Shown in pieces: positions 1 through 10,508 of a stretch of DNA of 64,000 bases. The position numbers and the translations under genes were made by a program. Source of the stretch: Cercophora sp. LCS_1 (lineage: Eukaryota; Ascomycota; Sordariomycetes; Sordariales; Lasiosphaeriaceae). The notes beneath the pieces were generated by a model. The model was not told where the DNA came from. It saw only the letters and a program-made list of their open reading frames with translations, and ran no database searches. The DNA lies in assembly GCA_036250225.1 (NCBI GenBank), contig JAPZLL010000042.1:62001-126000 (forward strand), given 5' to 3'. Each line of letters opens with the position of its first letter. Within the stretch, counting starts at the first letter, position 1.

Positions 1-97
1 TCAATCTGCAAAGGGTTGTCCCTTTATCTGTTGCACATGTCTCACCCGGGCTTTGCCCAATTGCAACTGCGTCAAACAGGATCCTACATTTCCGATG

Positions 98-1680
98 TCA
101 GCACGCGAACGCTTCAAACACCTTGTGGGGTACTTGCGCATGATCCGGATCGCGATCGTCACAGAACCATTGAACGTGGACACCAATTTTGCCTGTCACG
201 CGGTCCAAGGAATACTGGCATCGCTCAAGTTGCCATGGCAGTGTCGCTCCATCCCCGGACTGATGACAGTCATGCCACTGGCCGTCGTCGACGATGGCTA
301 GTTTGCTCAGCAGATAACGGTCTCCTGTCCCTGGGTTCCGCAGTGACAAGGTTGCTGTGCTTTTGCCATCAGTTGTCTCGACGACATACTCTTGCAGATC
401 GATGCTGGTGGTGTTCAGAAGCGATCCGAGCGTGCAGCTCTTCTGGTAATATGTGTGCGGCATCGTAGGCGCCTCGGGCGAGTATCCCGAGAACCGGATC
501 TTGGACCCAGATGGGGCAGGGCTCAGTGAACAGTTGTACTCCGATGCGGTTCCTATTGAGTGTCCATCTGTGCTCTGGATGTTGATGGTTCTGGGGCTTG
601 CGCAAACGAGAGGCGAGGTCAGATAACCCGTTCCCGTGTAGTTTTCCCTGTTCAAGTGTCAGTCACAATCATGGATGGGAGTCTTGTGGCGACGCACAGG
701 TCAATTCCCTCAATGCCGTCGGTGCATCGCCAAGCCTGTCTGACACCAAGAATGCCGTACTCCGGATCCAACAGAATCTCAGTTGACGCTGTCAACGCGT
801 TTGGCTGGCTTGATGGGGAACACTTGACCCAGGCGTTGGATCTTTTTGGATCAGCACGCAACTCGTCGACCTTGATGACACACGCCGCCTTCTCCCCAGT
901 CGACGTGCTCGTCAGAGTCACGGAAAGGTCGTAGTACTTCTCAGCTTTTCCTTCAAGTTGAGAAGAATGGTGCTTGTACGAAAAGTCGTCGACCACCCAC
1001 TCCGGATCGTATGATCGGTCAACACATCGCCTCGCTGGTTCGAAGGGCGTGTATGCGTAAAGCGGCAGCTGTGGCGAAATGGAAACGGGACTCGACAGTC
1101 TTCCCGACACCTGCGAATTCCCCATGATGCAGAGCTGTTCTTCTCCACGTGGACCCTCGTCCGTGAAACATCCCTGAATCACAGGCTCCTCCCAGATGCC
1201 GCCAGCGGAGAAGAGAAACCTACTGTTGGTCAGATTCCCAAAAGCTTATCCGGTCGTTCAGACTCACGGCGACGATTCTTCACACACCCAACTCCCTCTG
1301 AGACGCATCTCGAAACTCGTGAGGTTGAACTGAAACTCCAACCTCGTGTCGTTGCACTTGTGCCACACTTCGAGAGAGGCTGGACCCTTTGGATCAAGCT
1401 CAATGTCCTTTCCTTTGCACTCAGCCATCTCACCAGTCGCCTTGTTGTTAGCAAGGAACTTAAAGTCCCCTGTCGATCCGCCCGAAGACCCATTCACAGA
1501 CACCAACGTCGACCCAAAGATGTGCCAGTTCGGGAACGTCAAGGAGCGCTCAATGCACTGTAGCGCTGAGGGCGGGCCATCTTCGGGGTAGGGATCGTAC
1601 TGGCGCGGCGTCACCAAAGCGTTGGCAAGGGCGTGAAGCGCAAAGGACAGCATCATGAGCCGCATGCCAAGGGACGCCAT
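98..1680 (-). CDS. Secreted protein with three copies of a cysteine-containing domain
   Basis: The model has three exons (1680-1268, 1219-698, 647-98) and encodes 494 residues. Both introns are phase 2, have good acceptors (TAG, CAG) and keep frame. The N-terminus is a hydrophobic signal-peptide-like stretch (MASLGMRLMMLSFALHALA). The rest divides into three modules of about 110-150 residues. Each has an early W or hydrophobic residue, a TG(E/D/K) turn inside a beta-rich segment, W-x-x-C (W-x-D-C in the third module), and a closing pattern like V-x-x-x-W-x-C. The exon borders fall near the module borders, which suggests module duplication. I do not recognise a named family or a catalytic motif; an extracellular or cell-surface role is inferred from the leader and the cysteines. 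The same pattern occurs once in the gene at 55400. The next gene, an alcohol dehydrogenase, is divergent. Confidence 0.72.
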
Positions 1681-2992
1681 CGTGATGTCGCGGGTAATCC
1701 CGGTCGAGTTGCGTCTTGGACGAAGAAAGTCCCGGCGACAAATGCTTGGGTCAAACGGTCAGACGCATCGTGCCGCCCGATTATAACGGACGCGTCTTCG
1801 GCATTCAATTTGGGTCTAGGCAATTTGCCGAAGCAAAAGGTTGCCGGCTAAGATGATGAGTGATTGTTTTGTATTCAGCCAAGTGACGGTCACCAATATC
1901 CCGAGCATCCCAAAATGGACGGCCCGGTTGGGTCGAATTGGCTCAAGATGTATCCGTGTGTTGGTGATTGGCTAAGGCATTCAAACAATACCGCGCTCTG
2001 GTGCCCTTGAGGGTGGCGTCTGACTTTTTTTACTATGAGGCTCTTGTGTTACATACAAGAGACCGTCCCGCAAGTTTTCAAATGTCAAAGTCTTTCGGGC
2101 CAGTCTCGACTGCGTTGACACTTTTTTCTCGCCATCGAGGTAAAGTCAACCCAGGCTTCCCTGAAAGAAAGGCTGAGGTTTTGTTGACGTCATGCTCCCT
2201 CTCTCGGACAAGGTCTTCCCGAGTTCCCAATTACCAATCATCTCGACCCACATTGAGATCTCGACCGAGGCTTTCCAACCGTCGTTATCGGCTAGCACAA
2301 CTGCTAGCGATCGACGGGCCGCGCCTTCGGAGATAAGACTTCAAGTTGCAAACCTGTCAAGGAGACGACGGAGTCATCAATCATTCCCTGTCCGAGTTGC
2401 GTGGCAACAGCAGCAAATATTTTCCTTGCTCAGGAGTCGGCAAGGACCGAAAGTGGAGTCCCAAGGCAAACCCATGACTCGGCGACAATAGTCAAGGCCC
2501 GAGACGACAGGCCCCAAGCTCCACCAGGGGCGAGACGAACTCGGTCGTCCGCGATGCGCCCAAAATCTGTAAAGGTGATGCGCACGTGATAAAGAGGAAG
2601 GAAGATGTTGGCGTAAATCATCGCCATGGGCGATTTCATCGCTAGACCCGCCAAGCGTCCGATCATGAACCCAATCATGGCGGCATTCCGATCTTTACCA
2701 TGTGGGTATGGGTCCCGCAGAAGGAACTAGAAGCCGACTAGCGCGACCCAGACATCGTCAGGTCCGCTGTTTCAACGGAAAACCGTGTGTCACTATCGGG
2801 TGGAGTGCATTCTGCTTTATAATCCGGCCAAATCGTGGATGCTTCAAATACCAGACAGCTAGCAAGTCCCTCGTTGTTGTTGTTGAACATCTCGAGCACT
2901 CATCACGCAGACACTGCCTCTCGACTCAACGCTCTCGCCAAGCCCAAACCACAGACCCCACTGCTTTGCGCACACCCAAAGACGGATCCAAC
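1681..2992. other. Divergent intergenic region, 1.3 kb
   Basis: This stretch separates two divergent genes and must hold both promoters. Visible elements are two GGCTAA hexamers at 1846-1851 and 1970-1975 and a TATA-like TATAA at 2818-2822, 171 bases before the dehydrogenase ATG. Short open frames here have no protein-like character. Confidence 0.5.
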
Positions 2993-4181
2993 ATGACCAC
3001 CAACCAGCCGTACAAGTTCGAGGGGTGGCTCGCCTATGATGCCTCTGCGGTCGAGGGCAACATGAAGTGGGGAGAGTTCGAGCCCAAGGCGTGGGAAGAG
3101 ACCGACGTCGACATCAAGATCACGCATAGCGGCATCTGCGGCAGCGACTTGCATACTCTTCGCAGCGGTTGGGTGAGTGCAGGCGTGGCAGCGTCGCAGT
3201 CTTGCGGGGGCGCCGTTGAATCGAAGCTAACTTGGCGCTGAACAGGGCCCTACCGAGTACCCCTGCTGTGTCGGCCACGAGATCCTCGGCACCGTTGTCC
3301 GTGTGGGAAGCAAGGCCGAGGGGGGCCTCAAGATCGGGGACCGCGTCGGTGTCGGCGCCCAGAACGACTCGTGCCGAGGACGTCTTGGCGACTGTGAGGA
3401 GTGTGCTGCTGGTCTTGAGAACTACTGCCGGGTGAAGAACGTCGGGACGTACAACAGCAGACATGTCAACGGCGACAAGTCGTACGGTGGCTATGCCCTC
3501 TACCACCGTGCCCCGTCGCACTTTGTCGTCAAGATCCCCAACGAGATCCCCTCGGCTGAGGCGGCACCCATGCTCTGCGGTGGTGTCACAACGTATGCTC
3601 CGCTCAAGTTCAACGGCGCCGGACCGGGCAAGTCGGTCGGCATCATCGGGCTCGGCGGTCTCGGGCACTTCGGCGTCATGTGGGCAAAGGCTCTTGGCGC
3701 CGACAAGGTGGTCGTCATCTCGCGGTCTTCGTCCAAGAAGCAGGATGCGATCGCCATGGGTGCCGACGAGTTCATCGCCACTGACGAGGAGAAAGATTGG
3801 GCTAAGAAGCATGCGAGCACGCTCGACCTCATTGTCTCGACCGTATCGTCAACCTCGATGCCGTTGACGGGTTACATGAACCTTTTGCGCCTTGACGGCA
3901 CCTTGGTTCAGGTTGGTGCCCCTGAAGACGGACTGCCAAATCTTGGGGCCTTCGGATTCATCCAGAAGCGCCTCAAGCTCACAGGCTCGCTCATTGGGTC
4001 TCCCGACGACATCCGGGAAATGTTCCACCTCGCTGTTGAGAAGAAGGTGAAGCCATGGATCCAGGAGGTTCCCATGAAGGACGCCAACAAGGCCGTCGTC
4101 GACATGGAGGCGGGCAAGGCGAGGTATCGGTTCACTCTGGTCAATGAGGACGCCCAAGGGACAATCAAGGCTGGCCTGTGA
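2993..4181 (+). CDS. Zinc-dependent NADP(H) alcohol dehydrogenase, cinnamyl-alcohol/ADH6 type
   Basis: The model has two exons (2993-3172, 3246-4181), with a GTGAGT donor and an AACAG acceptor, phase 0, giving 371 residues, the usual size for medium-chain dehydrogenases. Catalytic zinc ligands are Cys49 (GICGSDLH) and His71-Glu72 (CCVGHE). The structural-zinc cysteine cluster follows near residues 100-120 in the fungal spacing (SC...DCEEC...NYC). The Rossmann nucleotide site is GLGGLGHFG. The family reduces aldehydes such as cinnamaldehydes and medium-chain aldehydes to alcohols in the cytosol, usually with NADPH. The start was chosen because it gives the standard N-terminus and follows a TATA element. 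The exact substrate cannot be read from sequence. Confidence 0.93.
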
Positions 4182-5048
4182 AGGACGAGCTGAGTACTCT
4201 CTACGCGTGCATGGTGGAGGGTCGCAAGCTGTGAGCTCGGCGTTGGGCTCGGCGTATTTAATGCTGATGTATGTAAAGATTCTTGAGCCGTCATTGGACG
4301 ACAGCGAACAAGCATGGTCACCCTGACGCATAATTTTGGGGCGTTACATCGATCCCTGTCTGCCCTGTCAAGTTCTGCACGCCATTCTGCGGGGAGTCGC
4401 ACCACCCCTATTGCCTACATCGGGTCAACGCCCTTGCATGTTGGATGCTTGGTCAAGCCTGGAGCCGACGTTCAATGTCAGCACATGTTCCAGAAGCGGC
4501 ACGCATGCGGGGGATGGGCAAATCGAGATTCGGACCGTTTTGTTCTTCAACGACTCCCTTGTCGGGGCAGCACACCCAGAAGGGTCGTTGTCCGACAATT
4601 GCCCGGCACTACTAACCGACGCATGGATCGCCAAGGGCGTGAGGTTGCACTCCCCCACAACCCCTCGGGGCCCCGGATTGTGGCGCCTTGCTACCTGGCA
4701 AGTCAAAATCCTTCGACCATGTGCGCCGACCCGCAGGAGATGGCCTCGTTGAGGCCTTGGCTGGCAGGCTTGCCCCGCTGGACAGACTTCGGCGTCATTT
4801 TGGACCGCAAACTGGCCGACGAGCATGAGGGCCCCAGCAAACCGTCCATCTCATGACATTTCGGTGGAGATGTCGCTCCTCGACCGAGCTCACAATCAGA
4901 CCTCGATGACAGGCCCGAGGCTGGACGTGGCGGGTACTTAAGACTCGTGTCAACGACGTCTTGGTTCGACTTGTCTTCTTCGGTGTCCATCGCATCCAGC
5001 ATCGCATCCCCGCCGAGTTGATAATCACAGCAATCTCCAGGACTCAAG
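4182..5048. other. Intergenic region upstream of the AA13 LPMO gene
   Basis: These 867 bases lie between the dehydrogenase stop and the LPMO start, both on the plus strand. They hold the 3' flank of the former and the promoter of the latter. I see no convincing gene or clear regulatory motif. Confidence 0.4.
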
Positions 5049-6263
5049 ATGTCGTTCACCATCAAGGTAGCTGCCAGCATCGTCGCCTTTGCCGCCGCGA
5101 CGTGCGTGAATGCCCACGGCTACCTCACCATCCCTTCCAGCCGGACTCGTCTTGGTGCCGAGGTGAGACATTCTAGACTGTTTCAGCCTGGGTTGGGAAT
5201 TCGTTACTGACGACTGAAACAGGCTGGACTCGATTCGTGCCCCGAGTGTTCCATCCTGGAGCCTGTCTCGGCGTGGCCCGATCTCAATGTAGCGCCGGTT
5301 GGTCGGAGCGGGCCCTGCGGATACAACGCTCGGGTCAGCATCGACTACAACCAGCCGGCAGCGAACTGGGGCAACTCACCGGTTGTCTCATACCGGGCCG
5401 GTGACGTGGTTGATGTGCAGTGGTGTGTCGACAACAACGGTGACCACGGCGGCATGTTCAGCTACCGCATCTGCCAGGACCAGGCACTGGTCAACAAGTT
5501 CCTGACGCCCGGCTACATGCCAACCAACGCGGAGAAGCAACAGGCTGAGGACTGCTTCGAAGCCGGCACACTTCCTTGCACCGACGTGTCCGGCCAGTCG
5601 TGCGGCTACAGCCCCGACTGCTCGCCGGGGCAGGCATGCTGGCGCAACGACTGGTTCACATGCAACGCCTTTGGGGCTTCTGATCGTCGCGGCTGCCAGG
5701 GTGTCGACAATGCTCCCCGCGGCTCGTGCTATACCAGCATCGCCGGCGGCTATCCTGTCACCAAGAGAATCCGCATTCCCAACTACTCGTCTGCCCACAC
5801 CCTTCTCTCCTTCAAGTGGAACTCATACCAGACGGGTCAGATCTACCTGTCGTGTGCCGACATTTCCATCTCGGGTGGATCCAACCCGACTACGACGCTG
5901 GCGACATCGACCAGGACCAGCGCCGCCCCGACCGGGTCCTGCACGCCGGCGGCAACCGTCGCTGTGACCTTCCAAGAGCGCGTCACCACGTCTTTCGGTC
6001 AGACCATCAAGGTCGCCGGTTCCATCTCTCAGCTTGGCAGCTGGAGCCCAAGCGCCGCACCCGCTCTCTCTGCTTCCGGCTACACGAGCTCCAACCCTGT
6101 GTGGACTTACACCGTGAACCTCCCCGCCGGGACTACGTTCCAGTACAAGTTCATCAACGTGGCGAGCAACGGCGCCGTCACCTGGGAGAGTGACCCCAAC
6201 AGGTCCTACACGGTCCCGCAGAGCTGCGAGTCTGCCGTCACCGTCAGCAGTTCGTGGAAGTAG
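5049..6263 (+). CDS. AA13 starch-active lytic polysaccharide monooxygenase with CBM20
   Basis: The model has two exons (5049-5162, 5223-6263), phase 0, giving 384 residues. A 22-residue signal peptide ends at VNA, so the mature protein starts with His23 (HGYLTIP), the N-terminal histidine of the copper brace. The second brace ligand is His113 in NGDHGGMF (mature His91). The axial tyrosine is Tyr246 in GQIYLSC (mature Tyr224). Both match the numbering known for Aspergillus AA13. A Ser/Thr/Pro-rich linker (about residues 255-277) leads to a C-terminal CBM20 starch-binding module of about 105 residues with the usual W and Y/F patches. The enzyme oxidatively cleaves alpha-1,4-glucan in retrograded starch outside the cell, boosting amylases. 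It is a complete gene with every key residue present. Confidence 0.95.
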
Positions 6264-6430
6264 CTCGTCGCCTCGGAGTTCAAAACCCGCTTCTCATCCT
6301 CAACCTAAAAGCTTTTCTTCATGTATATAATAGTGATGCAAGGCAAGCCTTCTCCCCTAGGTACCCTGCCGTTTTGCATCATCTTCATAGCATTCATAAC
6401 AAAGTCCTTTTCATTCCCAAGCCAGGCATG

Positions 6431-7270
6431 TTACCATCCAATCTCTTGACTCAGCTGCTCTGGCGGCTCGAATCCGCAGTTAAACTCCCAGCAGACCGTA
6501 ATCGTGTGAACGTAGCGAATCTTGCCATTCTCGATCCTAAACTCGTGGCTGTCTGGCAGGCCGCTGCCATTAACGCCTCCACCAAAAGTAAGAAAGACGT
6601 CAACAACGCCCAGGGTCTCATCAAAGATGTATCTTCGATTCACTAGATCCACGCCACTCGGGACGCCGCTATTGCACGTGTCTCCGGGCGCCGTGTAGAG
6701 TCCTCCCTCCAGCCGCTTGCAATTGTCAGCCCACGGGACTGCAACACTTCCGGTCCCGTTCTTGAAGAGATTCAGGTATGCATCGGCCGCCGCCTGGATC
6801 GTCTCCCGCGTGTCTCGCTTCTCGACAGGGATTGGCTCCCAATCCTCCTGCAGGGCGTAGTGCAGCGTGTGGGTCGCATTAAACAGCCAATCCTCCTTGT
6901 CTGTCACGAGCGTGTCGATCTTGGAGATGGTCCCGTTTACCGTGTAAATCTGCGTTCCGATCACGTATGGGTGGGCGCGATCAGCAACAACGACTTCGGT
7001 GTAGGTTGCGCATTGAATCGTGTCGTAGATGCTCCGGCGGTAGTCAATCTTCAGCGGATGCGAGAGAATGCCCGTCGAGATGTTGGCTGGCTTGCCATTC
7101 TCGACATAGTTGGTGGCAGGCGTCAGAGTCCGAAGGTAGCGGGTCTCGCCGAGACTTTGCGCGGAGATATAGCGGTTGGCGAGTTCGACCAAGGAGGCGC
7201 GTGTGCATGCTGCATCGACAAAGTCGACGAGAGGGGCGAAGAGCCCAGCGAGGAGGGCAATGTTTTTCAT
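6431..7270 (-). CDS. Secreted protein of the DUF8021 type
   Basis: This is a single-exon gene of 279 residues. The start at 7270 was chosen because it opens directly into a signal peptide (MKNIALLAGLFAPLVDFVDA). A longer upstream in-frame extension to 7564 is basic, low in structure and looks like 5' leader. The mature part starts ACTRASL and contains conserved-looking blocks such as YVIGTQ, DWLFNA, IQAAADAYL, VPSGV and PDSHEFR, with several cysteines and N-glycosylation sequons. From memory this pattern matches DUF8021 fungal secreted proteins, which have no established function; parts resemble SnoaL/NTF2 folds. It converges on the AA13 gene, with 167 bases between the stops. Confidence 0.8.
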   Translation of the reverse strand: MKNIALLAGLFAPLVDFVDAACTRASLVELANRYISAQSLGETRYLRTLTPATNYVENGKPANISTGILSHPLKIDYRRSIYDTIQCATYTEVVVADRAHPYVIGTQIYTVNGTISKIDTLVTDKEDWLFNATHTLHYALQEDWEPIPVEKRDTRETIQAAADAYLNLFKNGTGSVAVPWADNCKRLEGGLYTAPGDTCNSGVPSGVDLVNRRYIFDETLGVVDVFLTFGGGVNGSGLPDSHEFRIENGKIRYVHTITVCWEFNCGFEPPEQLSQEIGW

Positions 7271-8075
7271 ATTTTGTAAGTTTGGGTTACCGTTCATCCC
7301 CTCTCCCGGCTCTCGACGCCAGGACTGGCATTTATGAGAGACGGGCCGCCAAGCATCTTGCTGTCGGCTGCCGTGTGAAGGCCGCGGGTCAAACGGCCTC
7401 ATACACGGGGCCTTAAAGTATAGCCGGGGGTTCTTTCCCGGTGTTGCTGACGCTCTTTCACGTTTGGCTCCAGGTGTGGGCATTTGTGAAGACTTGATAT
7501 GTGTGGCTTTTGCCGTGCCCCCCATCTGACCTAGCACCATCATTATGAAGTTGTTTTGGTGCATTCAAAAGCTGATTCTGCTGTCATAAATCCAGAATCG
7601 TCTAGCTATCTTGGGAATTGGCGAGCTCGTTTCCCACTGATACACAAATCGAAAAGAATAGGAGAGCTAAGATAATTTGGTTTTGCCGTTGGAGAAATCG
7701 GCTGTATGCAGGAGCAACTTCTGTCGGGTCAACAAATCCAATCACGACATCACAATTTAGCCATGCGTTTCCCCCTCACGAACTCTTAATTGGAACTTGA
7801 TTGAGTTAATCCCGGTCGCTGTTTTCCGGGTCGACTGCAGCCGATATGGAAGGTAAGCAGCAAACAATTCGGTCAATGCAAAAGGATTACCCCAGTACAT
7901 CGATCGTATCACAGACATTTCAAGACCGCGCGAGGGGAAGGCAGCTGCAAGTTGTGTTCCGTATTCACCACCGGTCTGTCGTTAATTCCAGTCGACTTGG
8001 ACGCTCGCTGCCCATTGTCCTCCCACCTATATCCCTCTCCTCCGCCGTTACGCAGGGTCTCACGCGCAGTCTGCC
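7271..8075. other. Divergent intergenic region, 0.8 kb
   Basis: This is the promoter region shared by the DUF8021-type gene and the small secreted protein gene. A pyrimidine-rich stretch with CTATATCC near 8027 lies just before the latter's start. Nothing else is recognisable. Confidence 0.35.
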
Positions 8076-8513
8076 ATGTTATTATCCCCGCCCTTGGCAA
8101 TCGCCTATTTCTTCCTTCAAGGCTACACCCAGGCGCATTCAATGTAAACCCCGCCTCAGTTTCATGCGACTTGATCTTTCGTGTAGTCAAGCTTTTCTCT
8201 GACTTCATGAACCCACAGCCCGACCGTCAAGCGTCAAGAGAGAGACTTCAAATGGGCCCTTGTTGGTTACAGCGAGCCAGGATGCCGGGGGAGCATTGTT
8301 GCCAACTGGAGGGGATCTGAGAACATTCCCACCTGCATCAAGATTGACGAGACTCAGTCCATCGCTGGCGGGTCGGGAGACGGTACTAATGTGAATCTTT
8401 GGGAGGACGACGAGTGTTCTGTGCCAGCAGCTGATCTTGCAGCAAGCGGACAGGATTCGAATGGGTACCCTTGTTACAATGCAGTCATCCGGTCCTTCAC
8501 AGTCGACCCATAG
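8076..8513 (+). CDS. Small secreted protein with a KR processing site
   Basis: Two exons (8076-8143, 8219-8513) join in frame (phase 2) to give 120 residues. The donor is GTAAAC; the acceptor CACAG is preceded by a CTGAC branch point. Exon 1 encodes only a signal peptide (MLLSPPLAIAYFFLQGYT and on to AHS). After it comes IPTVKR, a dibasic site typical of Kex2 cleavage, then a mature region of about 95 residues with four cysteines in contexts PGCRG, PTCIK, DECSV and YPCYN, enough for two disulfides. I recognise no family. The clean frame, leader and regular cysteines make a real gene likely. It may be an effector-like or cell-wall-associated protein; that is inference only. Confidence 0.72.
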
Positions 8514-8630
8514 TTAAATTCAGCTTCACAACTTCACAGATAGACATATCAATCGCGTCATACGTTACCCTTGAGCCCATATCATGACAAAAAAGACTAG
8601 GCAGACATGCGATCAACGACAGCTCGCCCA

Positions 8631-10062
8631 TCAAGCATCGTCGCTTGAAAATATCTCACATGGGAACACCACGTGTCTCTTGGCCATTTCGCTTCTTCCA
8701 TCGCCAACGCGCACAAGTCCGGGTGAGATCATGACGGCGACCCTCGTTCTCATCCCGCGATTCTCCTCGCCATCCTCGCAATCGTGAAACTCGGGCCCAA
8801 TCACGACCGCCTGCCCAGTGCTCGACGTGAGCAGAGCCAATGCTGCCTGGTTCACACCAAACTGCAGTGCAATCTCGAAAGAAATCCTGGCAGCGCTTGT
8901 GATTTCCTCCTCCAGCTCAGGATAGACACTCGCATCGGTCATCGCCGCCAGCTCCGACACAAAACTCACGATGCGTCTCACACACGCCGCGACGTTTTGT
9001 TGACCAAGCTGAACGAGCGCGCCGGATCCGCTAAAGCTGTCGTGGCCATCAACTTCAACCAACATGTTCAGGGCGAGAGACTGGAATGTGACGGATCGCC
9101 ATTTGTTGCTCAAGGGGAACCTTCGGAAGATGTCAAAGGTGGCGCTGGCTCGGGGGTCTAGACCGCCGTGTCAGCTCTGTCAGGATGCTGGGAGCACTAT
9201 TCTCACCAAGGTCTGCCTGGCCGTCAAGACGCGTCCTCCATTCGCGGTAAATGGAAATCAACTCATTTGCCCCGGCGTCGGGGCCAAATGCACCAAAGCC
9301 AAACGGGAGACTGAAGAAGGCGGACTGCAGCATGCCCCAAACGACGGACCGAAGCCAAAAGTGAGCTTTGCCCTTCACCTTGGGCAGTCGTTGACTTGGA
9401 TCCAAACGAGACGGAAGAGCCCGTCCCCGCGGCACGACGCCCGCAGCGGCCAGCTGAGCCGTCGCGTTGTCAATCAGGCGGCGGACTTCACCGATGCGAT
9501 GCTTCAGCTTCTCGTCCGGCCACGCCAGATTCCTGTCGTGGCTGACAAGAAGCTGGCCCTGGAGCTTCTTGACGTCTCGGTCACGCATGACGCCCTCCTC
9601 CTTGTGTCTACTCTCTTGGACCCGTAGCCGCCGCTCGTATGTGCTCTTCAGCTCCTGCGTCTTCTGGACGTGGTTCGTCGTCTGCTCCGTGAGGGCGCTT
9701 TGGTGTCGCTCCTCAGTCAGACGGCGTTGCTCTTCCTGCCGTTTGATCTCTGCTCTCGCCTCGCGGAGCTGGCCAGTGAGTGCGGCATTTTGAGATTCGA
9801 GACGTTTCAGCCGATGCTTACTATCAGCCAAGTCTCGATCGAGATTCCGCTTTTCAATGACTTGCGCGTGAGACCATTCGAGAAAGCGGACAAACTCTTG
9901 ATGCGCTGGGTAGTACTCGCGGAGCTGGGCGGTGATGGGATTCACGGCATGATCAATCAGAGACTGGGAGCCGCCTTTCTCATAGTCGTCGGCAGCTTTG
10001 AGAAAGCGCTGGACGCCTCGCTGATATTGACGGAGAACGGCTTTGCTGTCTGAGTTGCCCAT
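8631..10062 (-). CDS. Coiled-coil protein with putative N-myristoylation site
   Basis: The model has two exons (10062-9207, 9157-8631), with a GTGAGA donor and a TCTAG acceptor, phase 1, giving 460 residues. The N-terminus MGNSDSK fits the N-myristoyltransferase consensus (Gly2, Ser6), predicting membrane tethering. Residues about 75-200 form a long charged coiled coil rich in Q, E, R and K. A short hydrophobic patch (SAFFSLPFGFGAFG) sits near residue 255. The C-terminal 160 residues look globular (VSFVSELAAM, EIALQFGVNQAALALL). I do not recognise the family. The gene is divergent from the Hsp70-like gene with 446 bases between the ATGs, so co-regulation is plausible but unproven. Confidence 0.82.
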
Positions 10063-10508
10063 TTTCCCCGCTGTCTTGGGGTGTAGACCATGACGGGAAG
10101 GGAGGAAGCGAATCGTCTATAGTCCAAGGACCAGGCTCTGGGCCACAGTCGAGGGACCGACCCGGGTCTGAGATTGTTCCGGGCTCGATCTTCAATGCCC
10201 CGCAGTGTGTGACACTAGCGAGACACACCGGGTTCAAACTGGAATGATTGAAGAGGAGGACTGGGGTTGTAATGTGGGGGTGAAGGTGCCAGCGTGCATG
10301 TGGCGTTGAGCCACCAGGCAGCCGGCAGGTAGCTATACCCAGATTCACAAAAGTCGGATGTATACAATACCGCAGCCTGATCATCCGCCAAGAACCCCGC
10401 GCTTTTCCTCGCTTTCAGAAGCAATGCGTCTTCTGCACTCTCTTCCCCTCCCTTGTTCCTTCTCCATTCTCTAGTGTTCGACGTCCTGATTTTCCCACTA
10501 TTGCCAAA
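10063..10508. promoter_or_regulatory. Shared divergent promoter of coiled-coil and Hsp70-like genes
   Basis: These 446 bases lie between two start codons facing apart. The part next to the Hsp70-like ATG is pyrimidine-rich (about 10430-10500), as is common before fungal transcription starts. No defined factor site was identified. Confidence 0.45.

Noticed and set aside
3120..3812. Minus-strand open frame of 230 codons
   Set aside because: It is antisense to the alcohol dehydrogenase, whose zinc and Rossmann motifs are unambiguous.
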